A DNA stretch of 64,000 bases from Corynebacterium vitaeruminis. Its GTDB lineage: Bacteria; Actinomycetota; Actinomycetes; Mycobacteriales; Mycobacteriaceae. This document shows positions 51,412 to 59,792 of the stretch, in pieces. Position numbers and translations under genes: made by a program. How positions within the stretch are numbered: position 1 is the stretch's first letter; every line of letters starts with the position of its first letter. Location: positions 102,916-166,915 of the forward strand of contig NZ_JVVM01000026.1 of assembly GCF_001054325.1 (NCBI RefSeq), in the 5' to 3' direction. Below the pieces are notes generated by a model that made no database searches, was not told the origin of the DNA, and worked only from the letters and a program-made list of their open reading frames with translations.

Positions 51412-51951
51412 CTAGAACGGCGCACTCGCACCTGCGCCAGCCATTTCTTGCTTCTCAGAATTGGCTGCACTTGCGTCTCCAGCTTCACCAGCGCCACCTG
51501 CACCAACACTGAATGTGCGCACTGTCTCAGTAACCGGAGCGTCCGAATCTCCGGTCGACGCTGCACCAAGACCAGTCGGCGACTCATGCGGCTTCTCCGT
51601 CATGGTCTTGACCGTTGCCAGGTGACGGCGCAGATTCGGCCCCACCGCCTTGGCAATAATCTTCTGACGCTGATGCTTCGTACCATCATCGCCCTCCCAC
51701 CGGTCCGTACGAACATGCCCATGAACAATGACAGCTTGGCCCTTCCACACCGTGTTATTCACGTTCTCGGCCAGCTTGCCCCAGCATTCAACATCAAAGT
51801 ACGAAGTCTCCGACTGCTCCCAACCGTTCTCCCCCTTCCACGACTTGCTGGATGCCACAGAGAACTTGCAGACCTTTGCCCCAGAATTGGTATTTCGATT
51901 TTCCACGTGATGGACCACATTTCCCACCACGGTAATAACTGCCTCAGACAT
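51412..51951 (-). CDS. ssb: single-stranded DNA-binding protein (atypical C-terminus)
   Basis: 179 residues. The OB-fold (residues 1-108) matches SSB: VVGNVVHHVENRNTNSGAKVCKFSVASSKSW, FDVECWGKLAENV, GQAVIVHGHVRTDRW. The tail is Gly/Ala/Ser-rich and ends SAPF rather than the acidic DDDIPF-type tip that recruits repair partners. It lies away from rpsF-rpsR-rplI, the usual place of the essential ssb, so it is probably a second, specialised SSB. Competence-linked SSBs exist in other bacteria; that link here is only a guess. Confidence 0.88.
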   Translation of the reverse strand: MSEAVITVVGNVVHHVENRNTNSGAKVCKFSVASSKSWKGENGWEQSETSYFDVECWGKLAENVNNTVWKGQAVIVHGHVRTDRWEGDDGTKHQRQKIIAKAVGPNLRRHLATVKTMTEKPHESPTGLGAASTGDSDAPVTETVRTFSVGAGGAGEAGDASAANSEKQEMAGAGASAPF

Positions 51952-52071
51952 CGGGCTCCTCCCCCAAAAGAAAGCGTTTACCTACTTCGGCCGAATAATC
52001 CGAAGATGTCTCATTCGTGCCGTGCCAACTACTTTTCCGGCTCCGGGAGGCAAGCGAAAGAGGCAAACAAA

Positions 52072-52116
52072 AAGCCTGTGGATAAGTTCGTCTAAAAGAC
52101 AACTATCCACAGGCTT
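52072..52116 (-). terminator. terminator of the CopD-CtaG gene
   Basis: On the minus strand AAGCCTGTGGATA pairs with TATCCACAGGCTT and is followed by TTTTTG. The arm sequence GCCTGTGGATAA is shared with the degV terminator region at 12218-12256. Confidence 0.8.
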
Positions 52117-52151
52117 CATATGAAGTTGAGGGGCGGGGTCGCAGCAATCCT

Positions 52152-52184
52152 CGTCGTCAAGCGAACGAAATCTGCTTAACGACG
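52152..52184. repeat. inverted pair of GCTTNACGACG words
   Basis: One copy on the minus strand (52152-52162, N=G) and one on the plus strand (52174-52184, N=A), pointing away from each other across 11 bp and able to form a hairpin. The pair ends directly at the stop codon of the CopD-CtaG gene (52185) and lies upstream of that gene's T-run terminator. Confidence 0.75.
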
Positions 52185-54332
52185 CTACCTTCCGCGCCTC
52201 TTCGAGGCATCAATCGGATTGTCCATGTGCACCGGATGCTGCGCGTCAACCTCCGAGGTGTAGTAGTCGCGCTCATCTTCGCCACCGACACCGACCTGCT
52301 GGCTCATACGCGCGAGCATTTCGTTGTATGCAGCCAACTCCTCATCGTTGTTGCGGTCTGCGACGCGGTCGTAGCGTGCGGCATCCTTCTCATCAGAACG
52401 TCGCCACTGCACAAACAGCGCAACGGTGACGATATAGAGCGGAACCTCACCGGCGGCCCACGCGACGGCACCACCGACGTTCTGATCCTCCAGGAGATTG
52501 ACTGCCCACGGGAGATCAAGGCTGGCGTAGTAGGTCTCGGCAAGTACCTTCTGCGACTGCATCAGCGAAATACCGAACCAAGCGTGGAACGGCAACGAAC
52601 CCATCAGCGTGACCAGCTTGACCGACGGCGCGATCTGCTGCGGTGCGGCATCGACACCGATAATGACCCAGTAGAAGATGTAACCGGAGATCAAGAAGTG
52701 GATGTTCATGAACACGTGACCGGCGTGCTCATCGGCCAGGAAGTCGTAGATTGGTGTCATGTAGAGCAGATAGAAACCTGCAACGAACTGCACCGTTGCC
52801 ACCACTGGGTGCGTGAGGAAACGCGACACCGGGTTGTTGATGAAGACCACCAGCCACTCACGAATACCCGGCAACCCGTCGCGGCCGGCCGGCTTCAGCG
52901 CACGCAGCGCCAACGTGACCGGCCCACCCAGCACCAGCATGACCGGGATACCCATGGAGTAAAGCATGTGGGCGATCATGTGAACCGAGAACAGAGCCGG
53001 CATGTACACGCCCAGGGCGCTGCACGAAGTAAACAGCAAGGTTGCGCAGCCGCCGAGCCACCACAGGGTGTTGGATAGCGGCCAGGTACCGCCGCGCTTC
53101 TTCAGTAGATAGAGCCAGTACAGGTAAATCCACGCGGCAATGATGGCGGCCGAACCGAAGAAGATGTCAAAACGCCACTGCGTGAACATGGCCTCCCAAC
53201 CGAATGGAATCTCCAGGTTGTAGCCGAGCTTGACCTGCATCTGTGTAATGGACGGCAGGCCCTCACCACCGGCCTGCTCAGAGAAATTCGGTGGCGGCGG
53301 AGTACGGCCGAGGGCCACGGCAACGCCAATCGTGAGCGCCATAATGATGACCTCAACAATGGCCAGTCGCCAGAACGGGCGATTCGACTGGGCACGCTCA
53401 ATCTCCGGAATGGTGATCTTGCGGTGCACATAGCCACACAGGCCCAGCAAGATGGTGAGCACCGCCTTGACCAGCACCATGATGCCGTAGTTATTGCTGA
53501 CCAGGTCAGACCAGTCAATATTGATGGCTGCGTTAATGAAGCCAGAGGCAGACATTGCAATGAATGCAACCAACGCCACGAAGGAGTAGCGCTTCACGAC
53601 TTCTGGCATCCACTCACCACGACGACGCGCGTGGCCAACCAACGCCATCAAACCGCCGACCCAAAACACAGTGAAAGTCAAGTGCCAGATGTAGGAGTTG
53701 GTGCCGTAGTCATGCGCACCACCGGAGGCGTTGTGGCTCACAACAGCCAGCGGCATCATCGACACCAAGCTGATGGCGAAGAACACCGGCTGCCAAATCC
53801 ACTTACGAGTCAGCGATGAGCCGAGCGCCACAATGCCCGCAAAAATAGCTACCCACAGCCACGCCAAGCCCTCCTTGGTCTGCTCCAAGGACACAGCCCA
53901 GTTGCTCAGCTGAATTGTTGTTGACAGCGGCTGGCCCGACACATCGGAGAGAACCAGCGGAATCTCCATCAGCGCCATGAGACCCCAGCCGAGCATGGCC
54001 CACATACCCGTGCGGGATGCTGTGTAGCCGTCGAGGCCCAAAGTGCCGTCGGCACGCTGCTTCGTACCGAAAGCGGCGAGCATAAACGAGCCGACACCGA
54101 GACAAGCGAGCAACTCACCGGCCGCCTTGGCGAACGGGAACCCGAAGGTAGTGATTGTGCCGGGATCAGGAATGCCCAACGTGGCGCGCGAATCCATGTT
54201 GAACGCCATCGAGAGCAAACCAGCTAAAACGCCGCCGATAAGCACAAAAACAACGTACCAACCAGCAGATTTACGGACTTTCTTATCCTTGCTAACAGGC
54301 GGAGAGGTCTCGGCCTTGGTTGTGGCAGTCAT
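52185..54332 (-). CDS. CopD-CtaG fusion membrane protein
   Basis: 715 residues from ATG 54332, with about 14 hydrophobic segments. The N-terminal half is CopD-like (copper uptake/resistance; residues 20-340) and the C-terminal half is Caa3_CtaG-like (MIAHMLYSMGIPVMLVLGGPVTLALRAL, later HAWFGISLM), a family linked to copper insertion into cytochrome oxidase. Such fusions are usual in actinobacteria. Probable role: copper delivery for aa3 oxidase. Two AACCGGTT palindromes lie upstream of its start. Confidence 0.88.
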   Translation of the reverse strand: MTATTKAETSPPVSKDKKVRKSAGWYVVFVLIGGVLAGLLSMAFNMDSRATLGIPDPGTITTFGFPFAKAAGELLACLGVGSFMLAAFGTKQRADGTLGLDGYTASRTGMWAMLGWGLMALMEIPLVLSDVSGQPLSTTIQLSNWAVSLEQTKEGLAWLWVAIFAGIVALGSSLTRKWIWQPVFFAISLVSMMPLAVVSHNASGGAHDYGTNSYIWHLTFTVFWVGGLMALVGHARRRGEWMPEVVKRYSFVALVAFIAMSASGFINAAINIDWSDLVSNNYGIMVLVKAVLTILLGLCGYVHRKITIPEIERAQSNRPFWRLAIVEVIIMALTIGVAVALGRTPPPPNFSEQAGGEGLPSITQMQVKLGYNLEIPFGWEAMFTQWRFDIFFGSAAIIAAWIYLYWLYLLKKRGGTWPLSNTLWWLGGCATLLFTSCSALGVYMPALFSVHMIAHMLYSMGIPVMLVLGGPVTLALRALKPAGRDGLPGIREWLVVFINNPVSRFLTHPVVATVQFVAGFYLLYMTPIYDFLADEHAGHVFMNIHFLISGYIFYWVIIGVDAAPQQIAPSVKLVTLMGSLPFHAWFGISLMQSQKVLAETYYASLDLPWAVNLLEDQNVGGAVAWAAGEVPLYIVTVALFVQWRRSDEKDAARYDRVADRNNDEELAAYNEMLARMSQQVGVGGEDERDYYTSEVDAQHPVHMDNPIDASKRRGR

Positions 54333-54367
54333 AGCCCTAAGCTTAGCGACCAAAGTCGCTAGAGCAG

Positions 54368-54398
54368 AACCGGTTACAGCACTGGGATGCGAACCGGT
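54368..54398. promoter_or_regulatory. two AACCGGTT palindromes
   Basis: AACCGGTT occurs at 54368-54375 and 54391-54398 between the divergent CopD-CtaG gene and tRNA-Arg. The second overlaps a possible -35 (TTGTGA) for the tRNA, with TACAAT at 54423 as -10. It could be an operator for either gene. Confidence 0.4.
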
Positions 54399-54442
54399 TG
54401 TGATTGGCCGCGCTGGAGACGCTACAATGCTTTTCTTAGCTG

Positions 54443-54515
54443 GCCTCCATAGCTCAGTGGACAGAGCAGTCGGCTTCTACCCGATTGGTCGAGGGTTCGA
54501 ATCCTTCTGGGGGCG
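54443..54515 (+). tRNA. tRNA-Arg (anticodon UCU)
   Basis: Acceptor GCCTCCA pairs with TGGGGGC (one G-T pair), anticodon loop CTTCTAC contains TCT, T-loop GGTTCGAATCC; CCA is not encoded. A terminator follows. Confidence 0.96.
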
Positions 54516-54522
54516 CAAAAAT

Positions 54523-54566
54523 AACCCGCCTGAACTGGTTGTATACCAGCATCAGGCGGGTTTTTA
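54523..54566. terminator. tRNA-Arg / TetR bidirectional terminator
   Basis: ACCCGCCTGA pairs with TCAGGCGGGT followed by TTTT; an inner CTGGT/ACCAG stem closes the loop. It separates the convergent tRNA and tetR genes. Confidence 0.82.
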
Positions 54567-54570
54567 CCTC

Positions 54571-55215
54571 TTAGTCCTTCTTGCTATCCGTGGGGTCCGG
54601 ACGCAAGTAGCGGTCAACCATATCGACAACTTCTTCGACAGATTCCTTGTCGAGTTCCGCGTCCTTTCCATTCGGGCGCCACACCAGCACCATCGTCTGG
54701 ATCAGACGGTAAATGTTGCGCGCAAGCAGGTATGGGTCGTGTTCTCGAATAGTGCCGTCTTCCTGCCCGTGGCGAACACCAGGGAGAATAAACTTCTCCA
54801 CAATTTCCATCTGTGTGTCGCTCATCTCTCCTGTGAGCATTTGCAATACGCGGTCAGGGTCAGTCTTGACCAAGCCAGGGAAAAAGTCACTATCAATAAT
54901 GCGCTGAACGACGATTCGAATACGCAGCAACATACGAGCGCGCGAATTGCCGGGGACATAACGGAGCCCCTCAAGCATGTGCAAAATTTCGCGGTTGGTC
55001 ACTTCCGCCAGAAGCTCACCGATATCGGCATATCGGCGATATACGGTCGGCCGGGAAACCCCTGCCTTGCGAGCAATTTCTGCAATCGAAGTCCTACGCA
55101 AGCCCACGGTCATAACGCTTTCGCGCGCGGCGGCAATGATGACATCATCGACGGATGGTTTCTGTGCTGCAGTGTCGCTATTAGCAGCGCCGTCGGCACG
55201 ATTCGTCTCATCCAT
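54571..55215 (-). CDS. TetR-family transcriptional regulator
   Basis: 214 residues. The helix-turn-helix LRRTSIAEIARKAGVSRPTVYRRYADIGELLAE near residues 40-72 defines the family; the C-terminal helices carry no recognised ligand signature. It ends in a charged tail (PTDSKKD). Divergent from orn, with about 270 bp between. Target unknown. Confidence 0.9.
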   Translation of the reverse strand: MDETNRADGAANSDTAAQKPSVDDVIIAAARESVMTVGLRRTSIAEIARKAGVSRPTVYRRYADIGELLAEVTNREILHMLEGLRYVPGNSRARMLLRIRIVVQRIIDSDFFPGLVKTDPDRVLQMLTGEMSDTQMEIVEKFILPGVRHGQEDGTIREHDPYLLARNIYRLIQTMVLVWRPNGKDAELDKESVEEVVDMVDRYLRPDPTDSKKD

Positions 55216-55482
55216 GTAACTATTTCTCCCGTTGGAATTCGAATTCAGAAGTAATTTTAGCAGGCAAATAGGTTGATTTAGCTCATACCCCGTCGTCCAA
55301 TCCTAAAACCTCAACATCCAATTAATTTCATTTCCCCACAATCCGCCTTTCAATCCATACCCAGACCACGCCACGATCCGCCTCGCTAAGCTGGGCGTAG
55401 TCAACACGTGCCCACAGCACATTCCAGACGCGAAACAAAACTCATTGCAGGCTCAAGCCGAATCTCAGCGAAAGGTGAAATC

Positions 55483-56136
55483 ATGACTCAGTCCGATCCC
55501 GACCTCCAGCTCTCCCCTGAGCTCGACCGCATCGTGTGGATTGACTGCGAGATGACAGGCCTCGAGCCCGAACGCCACGTCATCGTCGAAATCGCGGCTC
55601 TCGTCACAGACGCCAACCTCAATGTTCTTGGTGAAGGTGTGGACATTGTCGTGCACGCTTCCGAAACCGAATTGGCACAGATGGATGATTTCGTCACCAA
55701 GATGCATGCAAAGTCCGGCCTAGATCAGGAGATTCGCGCAAGCAGGACCAATGTCTCTGACGCCGAGCAGGCCGTCTTGGACTACATCCGCCAGTGGGTT
55801 CCCGAGCCGCGCACCGCTCCGTTGGCAGGTAACTCGATTGCCTCCGACCGCAAGTTCATCCACCGCTACATGCCAGAGCTCGATCAGCACCTGCACTACC
55901 GCATGATTGATGCCTCATCCTTCAAGGAGCTAGCTCGCCGCTGGTACCCACAGGTCCTCAAGGGCGCTCCAGAGAAGGGCCTCGCTCACCGAGCTCTCGC
56001 CGACATCAAGGAGTCCATCCGCGAGCTGGACTACTACCGTCGCGCAATGCTCCTACCCCACCCCGGCCCGGACGCCGACGCTATTTCCACCGCTAGCAAC
56101 GAATCCACAGAAAAGTACGGCGAAATTCGCGGCTAG
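55483..56136 (+). CDS. orn: oligoribonuclease
   Basis: DEDDh 3'-5' exonuclease degrading di- to pentaribonucleotides, including pGpG. The ATG at 55483 with AAAGGTGA upstream gives 217 residues. Catalytic motifs: [20 protein letters not shown] and [11 protein letters not shown] (His and Asp). The first 15 and last 20 residues are non-conserved. tRNA-His follows downstream, as in many actinobacteria. Confidence 0.96.
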   Translation: MTQSDPDLQLSPELDRIVWIDCEMTGLEPERHVIVEIAALVTDANLNVLGEGVDIVVHASETELAQMDDFVTKMHAKSGLDQEIRASRTNVSDAEQAVLDYIRQWVPEPRTAPLAGNSIASDRKFIHRYMPELDQHLHYRMIDASSFKELARRWYPQVLKGAPEKGLAHRALADIKESIRELDYYRRAMLLPHPGPDADAISTASNESTEKYGEIRG

Positions 56137-56139
56137 CTC

Positions 56140-56150
56140 GCTTTACGACG
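56140..56150 (+). repeat. GCTTNACGACG word (N=T), intergenic
   Basis: Exact match 3 bp after the orn stop codon. Confidence 0.75.
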
Positions 56151-56278
56151 GCCCCAAACCCCGCCCTTTCCTAAATTTATCCGGATTGACCTGCCGTTTT
56201 TGTTTCCAGCCTACTGTGGGCTACCATATAGTTCGCTGCAGAGATGAGCCGAGAAAATAGCTCTCTTAACGCGGTAAT

Positions 56279-56355
56279 GGTGACTGTAGTTCAGTTGGTA
56301 GAGCACCAGGTTGTGATCCTGGGTGTCGCGGGTTCGAGCCCCGTCAGTCACCCCA
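56279..56355 (+). tRNA. tRNA-His (anticodon GUG)
   Basis: GTGACTG pairs with CAGTCAC, with an extra G at -1 opposite discriminator C, the tRNA-His hallmark. Anticodon loop TTGTGAT contains GTG; CCA encoded. A terminator follows at 56361-56395. Confidence 0.97.
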
Positions 56356-56360
56356 AATAG

Positions 56361-56395
56361 GACCCTCGGCCAGGAATTTTTCCCGGCCGAGGGTC
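56361..56395 (+). terminator. tRNA-His terminator
   Basis: GACCCTCGGCC pairs with GGCCGAGGGTC and is followed by TTCTG; the T-run is weak. Confidence 0.7.
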
Positions 56396-56437
56396 TTCTG
56401 TGTCCACGCCCCCTAGAATCCGCCCTACGCAGGTCGC

Positions 56438-56794
56438 GGGTTAATAGGGCTAAGTAAAGAAAAGTGTGTCTGTCCGGCGTGTCACCGGGTGGGGCCTTTT
56501 GCTACTTAGCCCTCCATGCGAGTTAGTGACTGCGTTTATGCCAGCAACGACAATCCCATGCGAGTTACTGACCCCGCTTATAGCAAAAATGGCCCGAAAA
56601 ATGACCTGAAAGTGCTATAAAGTTGGGCAGTTTCACATGTGCAGCCCGTATTCGCATGTGCACTCCATAGTTTTTGGGTTTTCCGGTTTTGGGTTTTCCG
56701 GTTTTGCTACCTACCCCCAGGTTGTGGAACTGCCACAGTTGGGGTCTGACCAGTCACTATCTTGAGAATCAGGCGCACTTTTGTCTATTAACCC
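56438..56794 (+). repeat. MITE-like repeat, most complete copy B
   Basis: About 357 bp. Left end GGGTTAATA; right end CACTTTTGTCTATTAACCC, the exact reverse complement of the left end of copy D (63838-63856). Inside: an 11-bp inverted repeat (AGGGCTAAGTA at 56446-56456 and TACTTAGCCCT at 56503-56513), two AGTTAnTGACnnCG(C/T)TTAT units, a TTATAGCA/TGCTATAA hairpin, a CACATGTG palindrome, and TGACCAGTCACTATCTTGAG near the right end. No open reading frame of note. It lies between the tRNA-His terminator and the lipoprotein gene. Confidence 0.82.
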
Positions 56795-56852
56795 TAAATA
56801 AATTGGTGAAAAACGCTTACCCAGCTATAGCTGCGAGGATATTCTGTCGTGC

Positions 56853-57641
56853 ATGAGGACCTTCAAAAACCCCGCACCCCACCAGCACTCACCAATCTCC
56901 ATTCCCCGCAAAGTAGCCGCATTGCTTGCAGGTGTTGCCATCGCAGGCAGCTTGGCAGCTTGTAACGGGGACGACTCCGACGCAAGCAGCGCTAGCTCAG
57001 AGCAGGCCGTCAGTTCAAGCGCATCTTCTTCCACCCTGTCTTCCACAAGTACTTCTGATTCAAGTACCTCTAGCTCGAGCTCATCAGACTCCAGTACCTC
57101 GACCAGCTCTGAGACTTCGACGTCGGGAAGCAGCTCGAACTCTACGAGCACCGCTGCAGATAGCGCCAAGGATTACGCGAGCATCCTCGACGACCTCGAG
57201 GAAGTCGATGCCATGTTCTACACGCAAAACGGTTCTGGAGAACTGGCAGGCACGCGTTTTATGACACCGGACGAAACGGTGCAGTGCCACTTTGTCGTTG
57301 ACAAAGCTGTCTGTGCCGTGCCTGGCGACCATAGTGAGTGGCCCCATGATGAGCGTGCTGACGACGGTGTCCGAGATATGCCGAACCCGCCAAAGGCAAC
57401 CAACGTTGGCTGGATGCCAGTGCGTTCTCCGTTGGGAACCAAGCCGAAGAATTGGCTGCAGCAGGGAACTTTCCCTTCGATAGGTACGGGTACCCCCCTC
57501 GAGGATGGCAAGAAAATCAAAGTCCGGATGTCTTTTGAATCCGACGAGACTGTCACTTGCGGTTCCAAGGACAACAACATGACTTGTGTAAGTGGTGACC
57601 ACGGCTTTACCGTCGGCAAGGATACCTACGTCACCTGGTAA
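56853..57641 (+). CDS. Ser-rich lipoprotein
   Basis: 262 residues. An N-terminal signal peptide ends in the lipobox SLAAC, so the mature protein is lipid-anchored outside the membrane. Then about 75 residues almost purely Ser, Thr and Asp (a linker through the cell wall), and a C-terminal domain of about 150 residues with four cysteines in two pairs (VQCHFVVDKAVCAV and VTCGSKDNNMTCVS), suggesting disulfides. Function not recognised. It begins 58 bp after the repeat element, which may influence its expression. Confidence 0.82.
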   Translation: MRTFKNPAPHQHSPISIPRKVAALLAGVAIAGSLAACNGDDSDASSASSEQAVSSSASSSTLSSTSTSDSSTSSSSSSDSSTSTSSETSTSGSSSNSTSTAADSAKDYASILDDLEEVDAMFYTQNGSGELAGTRFMTPDETVQCHFVVDKAVCAVPGDHSEWPHDERADDGVRDMPNPPKATNVGWMPVRSPLGTKPKNWLQQGTFPSIGTGTPLEDGKKIKVRMSFESDETVTCGSKDNNMTCVSGDHGFTVGKDTYVTW

Positions 57642-57734
57642 TTTCCCGCCACCTGGTAAGCCGACGCGACCGGTTAGCTACCCAGCGGATAGCCGCTGCT
57701 GGTAGCTACCGAATCCCCCGTTACTCCCCAGTGC

Positions 57735-58529
57735 CTACCGAGTAGCTACCAAGCCTGCATCCGATGTCTGCAGCTTGCCGTCAACCATCTCCACGATTCG
57801 GTCGGCGCCGTGGAGCTGGCCCAGGTCGTGGGTGATGTACAGGGTGGCCACACCCATTTTCCGCGTCACATCCATAATCAGTCGTGTCACCGCACCGGCG
57901 GTCTTCTGATCCAGGGCCGCAGTCGGTTCGTCGACTAGCAGCACTTCCGGCTCATTCATCAGTGCCCGCGCAACATTGACGCGCGCCTGCTGACCACCGG
58001 AAAGCTGGCTTACGCGACGGTCTCCAAGCCCTGCCAGGCCAACTGCCTCTAGCAGCTCATCCGCGCGCTTCTCCGCTTCACGACGGCCACCCGCGGGCCA
58101 ACCGAAGACGCGGCCCAGTCGCCGCATCGCGATGAGCTGCTGCTTAACCGTCAAGGCGGGCAGAAGATTCGGCTGCTGGAAGACGATACCGATGTGTTCG
58201 CGACGAATCTTGGCAGCATCCGCGCCGCGAGCGCTCAAGTCAATGGCTGTTCGTTCCGTGTTCTCGGCAGCGCCTGCACCGTTCGAGTCCTGCTTGTTGG
58301 AGTACAGAGTGACATATCCGGAATCGGCGCTCTTCAGGCAACCGGCAATGGTCAGCAATGTCGACTTACCGGAACCCGATGGCCCCACCAGCCCCACTAC
58401 CTCGCCAGCTCGAATCTTCAGCGAGATGTCATCCAAAATGGTGCGCTTGTTTTCACCGTCCTGGACGGTCAGCGAGATGTTCTTCAGCGCCAGTGCTACG
58501 GGAGCCTTGTTGTCGATGTAGGTAGTCAT
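57735..58529 (-). CDS. hrtA: haem-exporter-type ABC ATPase (HrtA-like)
   Basis: 264 residues of the LolD/MacB class: Walker A GPSGSGKST near residue 50, Q-loop FQQPNLL, signature LSGGQQARVNVARAL, Walker B VLLVDEPTAALD. It pairs with the FtsX-type permease upstream. Function as the HrtBA haem exporter is inferred from the divergent ChrSA-like two-component system; other substrates are possible. A GCTTCACGACG word lies at 58075-58085 (RRE on the coding strand). Confidence 0.85.
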   Translation of the reverse strand: MTTYIDNKAPVALALKNISLTVQDGENKRTILDDISLKIRAGEVVGLVGPSGSGKSTLLTIAGCLKSADSGYVTLYSNKQDSNGAGAAENTERTAIDLSARGADAAKIRREHIGIVFQQPNLLPALTVKQQLIAMRRLGRVFGWPAGGRREAEKRADELLEAVGLAGLGDRRVSQLSGGQQARVNVARALMNEPEVLLVDEPTAALDQKTAGAVTRLIMDVTRKMGVATLYITHDLGQLHGADRIVEMVDGKLQTSDAGLVATR

Positions 58530-58626
58530 TTTGTCCTCAATTCCTCAGTTGCAGGGTTGTTCGTGATGCGCGTGGTGCGTGGTGTGTGGTGTGTATGGTG
58601 CAGGGAGCCGCCGCAGTAACGCACTC

Positions 58627-59661
58627 CTATGCATTCGCTAGTGCGGTCGTCGGATCGACACGGAAGACCGGCACCAGCGCCAGCAGTGCACCAACCACGC
58701 CGGTCACAGCGAGAATGAGCCCCGGCACGACAGTCGTTGAAGCATCGACCACAATCGGCATGACATTGGCGCTCTGCAGAGCCCAGCCTGCAGCTGCAGT
58801 CACCGCCACGCCGCCGCCAACTCCGATTGCGAGCACGGCCAGCACCTGTGCCAGAGAGTCAGCCACCAGCACGGAGCGGGAAGCACCGAGTGCCGATGAG
58901 ATAGCCACACCACGCAGTCGCTGAACGGTCCACACGGTGAAAAATGCGCCTACTACCAGCGCGGAGATGACATACAGCATCGAGGTCATCGCGTTGAGCG
59001 AAGTCTGCTCTCCCTGGTAGGAAGCCGACAGGTTATTGCGCTCGCCATCACGCAGAATGGTTCCTTCCGCAACATTCGGCAGCTGTGCCGCAGACTCGTC
59101 GACAACCATCGCCGCCGGCACCATCTGCCCCGGGGTCAGGTCTTCCATCACACCGCGACCGGCGTAAATAACTGCCTGGTGATCCAGCCACTTGTCCCCC
59201 ACCACGCGTGCAACCGTGGTTTCGTGTTCACCCATCGCACCAGACAGAGTCAGCGAGTCACCTTCCGCAATATCGGTTTCGCTGACGCCATCGGTGATGG
59301 CCACCTGGTCGTCGTCAAGCGAAAAGTCGGAGATGACGGTGACGGGCGTTTCGTTGACGCGCGCACGACTGACGTAGACATCGCGGACGCTTGCGCCGCT
59401 GTCGCTCGCCCACGTTTGGACGCTCTTACGTGCTGTCTCGCCCATGCTTGACGACGACAGCGACGTAGCCCCCTCGGAGATGACGACGGCGTCGTTTTTG
59501 CCGTAGACCTCGTCAAGTGCGGAAACGGACTGGTCGGACAGACCTGCAGCCAAAGCCGAGAGGAATGTGACCATCACAGCAATCATGCCGACGGTGATGG
59601 TGATCAGTGCGGCACGGCCTGGAGCGGCTCGAAGTTCTTTCATTGACTGGTACATACTCAT
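58627..59661 (-). CDS. hrtB: FtsX-type ABC permease (HrtB-like)
   Basis: 344 residues from ATG 59661 (other ATGs are nearby): a first membrane helix (AALITITVGMIAVMVTFLSAL), a large external domain, then three helices at the C-terminus (VISALVVGAFFTVWTV, LAQVLAVLAIGVGGGVAV, VVPGLILAVTGVVGAL). This is the FtsX/HrtB topology. It is followed by its ATPase after 97 bp and is divergent from the kinase. Two GCTTGACGACG words point outward within 150 bp (59310-59320 and 59446-59456), read LDD and SSS. Confidence 0.83.
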   Translation of the reverse strand: MSMYQSMKELRAAPGRAALITITVGMIAVMVTFLSALAAGLSDQSVSALDEVYGKNDAVVISEGATSLSSSSMGETARKSVQTWASDSGASVRDVYVSRARVNETPVTVISDFSLDDDQVAITDGVSETDIAEGDSLTLSGAMGEHETTVARVVGDKWLDHQAVIYAGRGVMEDLTPGQMVPAAMVVDESAAQLPNVAEGTILRDGERNNLSASYQGEQTSLNAMTSMLYVISALVVGAFFTVWTVQRLRGVAISSALGASRSVLVADSLAQVLAVLAIGVGGGVAVTAAAGWALQSANVMPIVVDASTTVVPGLILAVTGVVGALLALVPVFRVDPTTALANA

Positions 59662-59792
59662 TATGGTCGTGGATTCACAGGCGGATTTAATCGCCATGGA
59701 GGTTGAACTTCGTCTCCAACTTTCGGTTGATGTTGATGGTTCCAGCTCGTCAGCAGTGTTTTGGCAGGTGGAACTGACCTAAGCTCGAGGGC

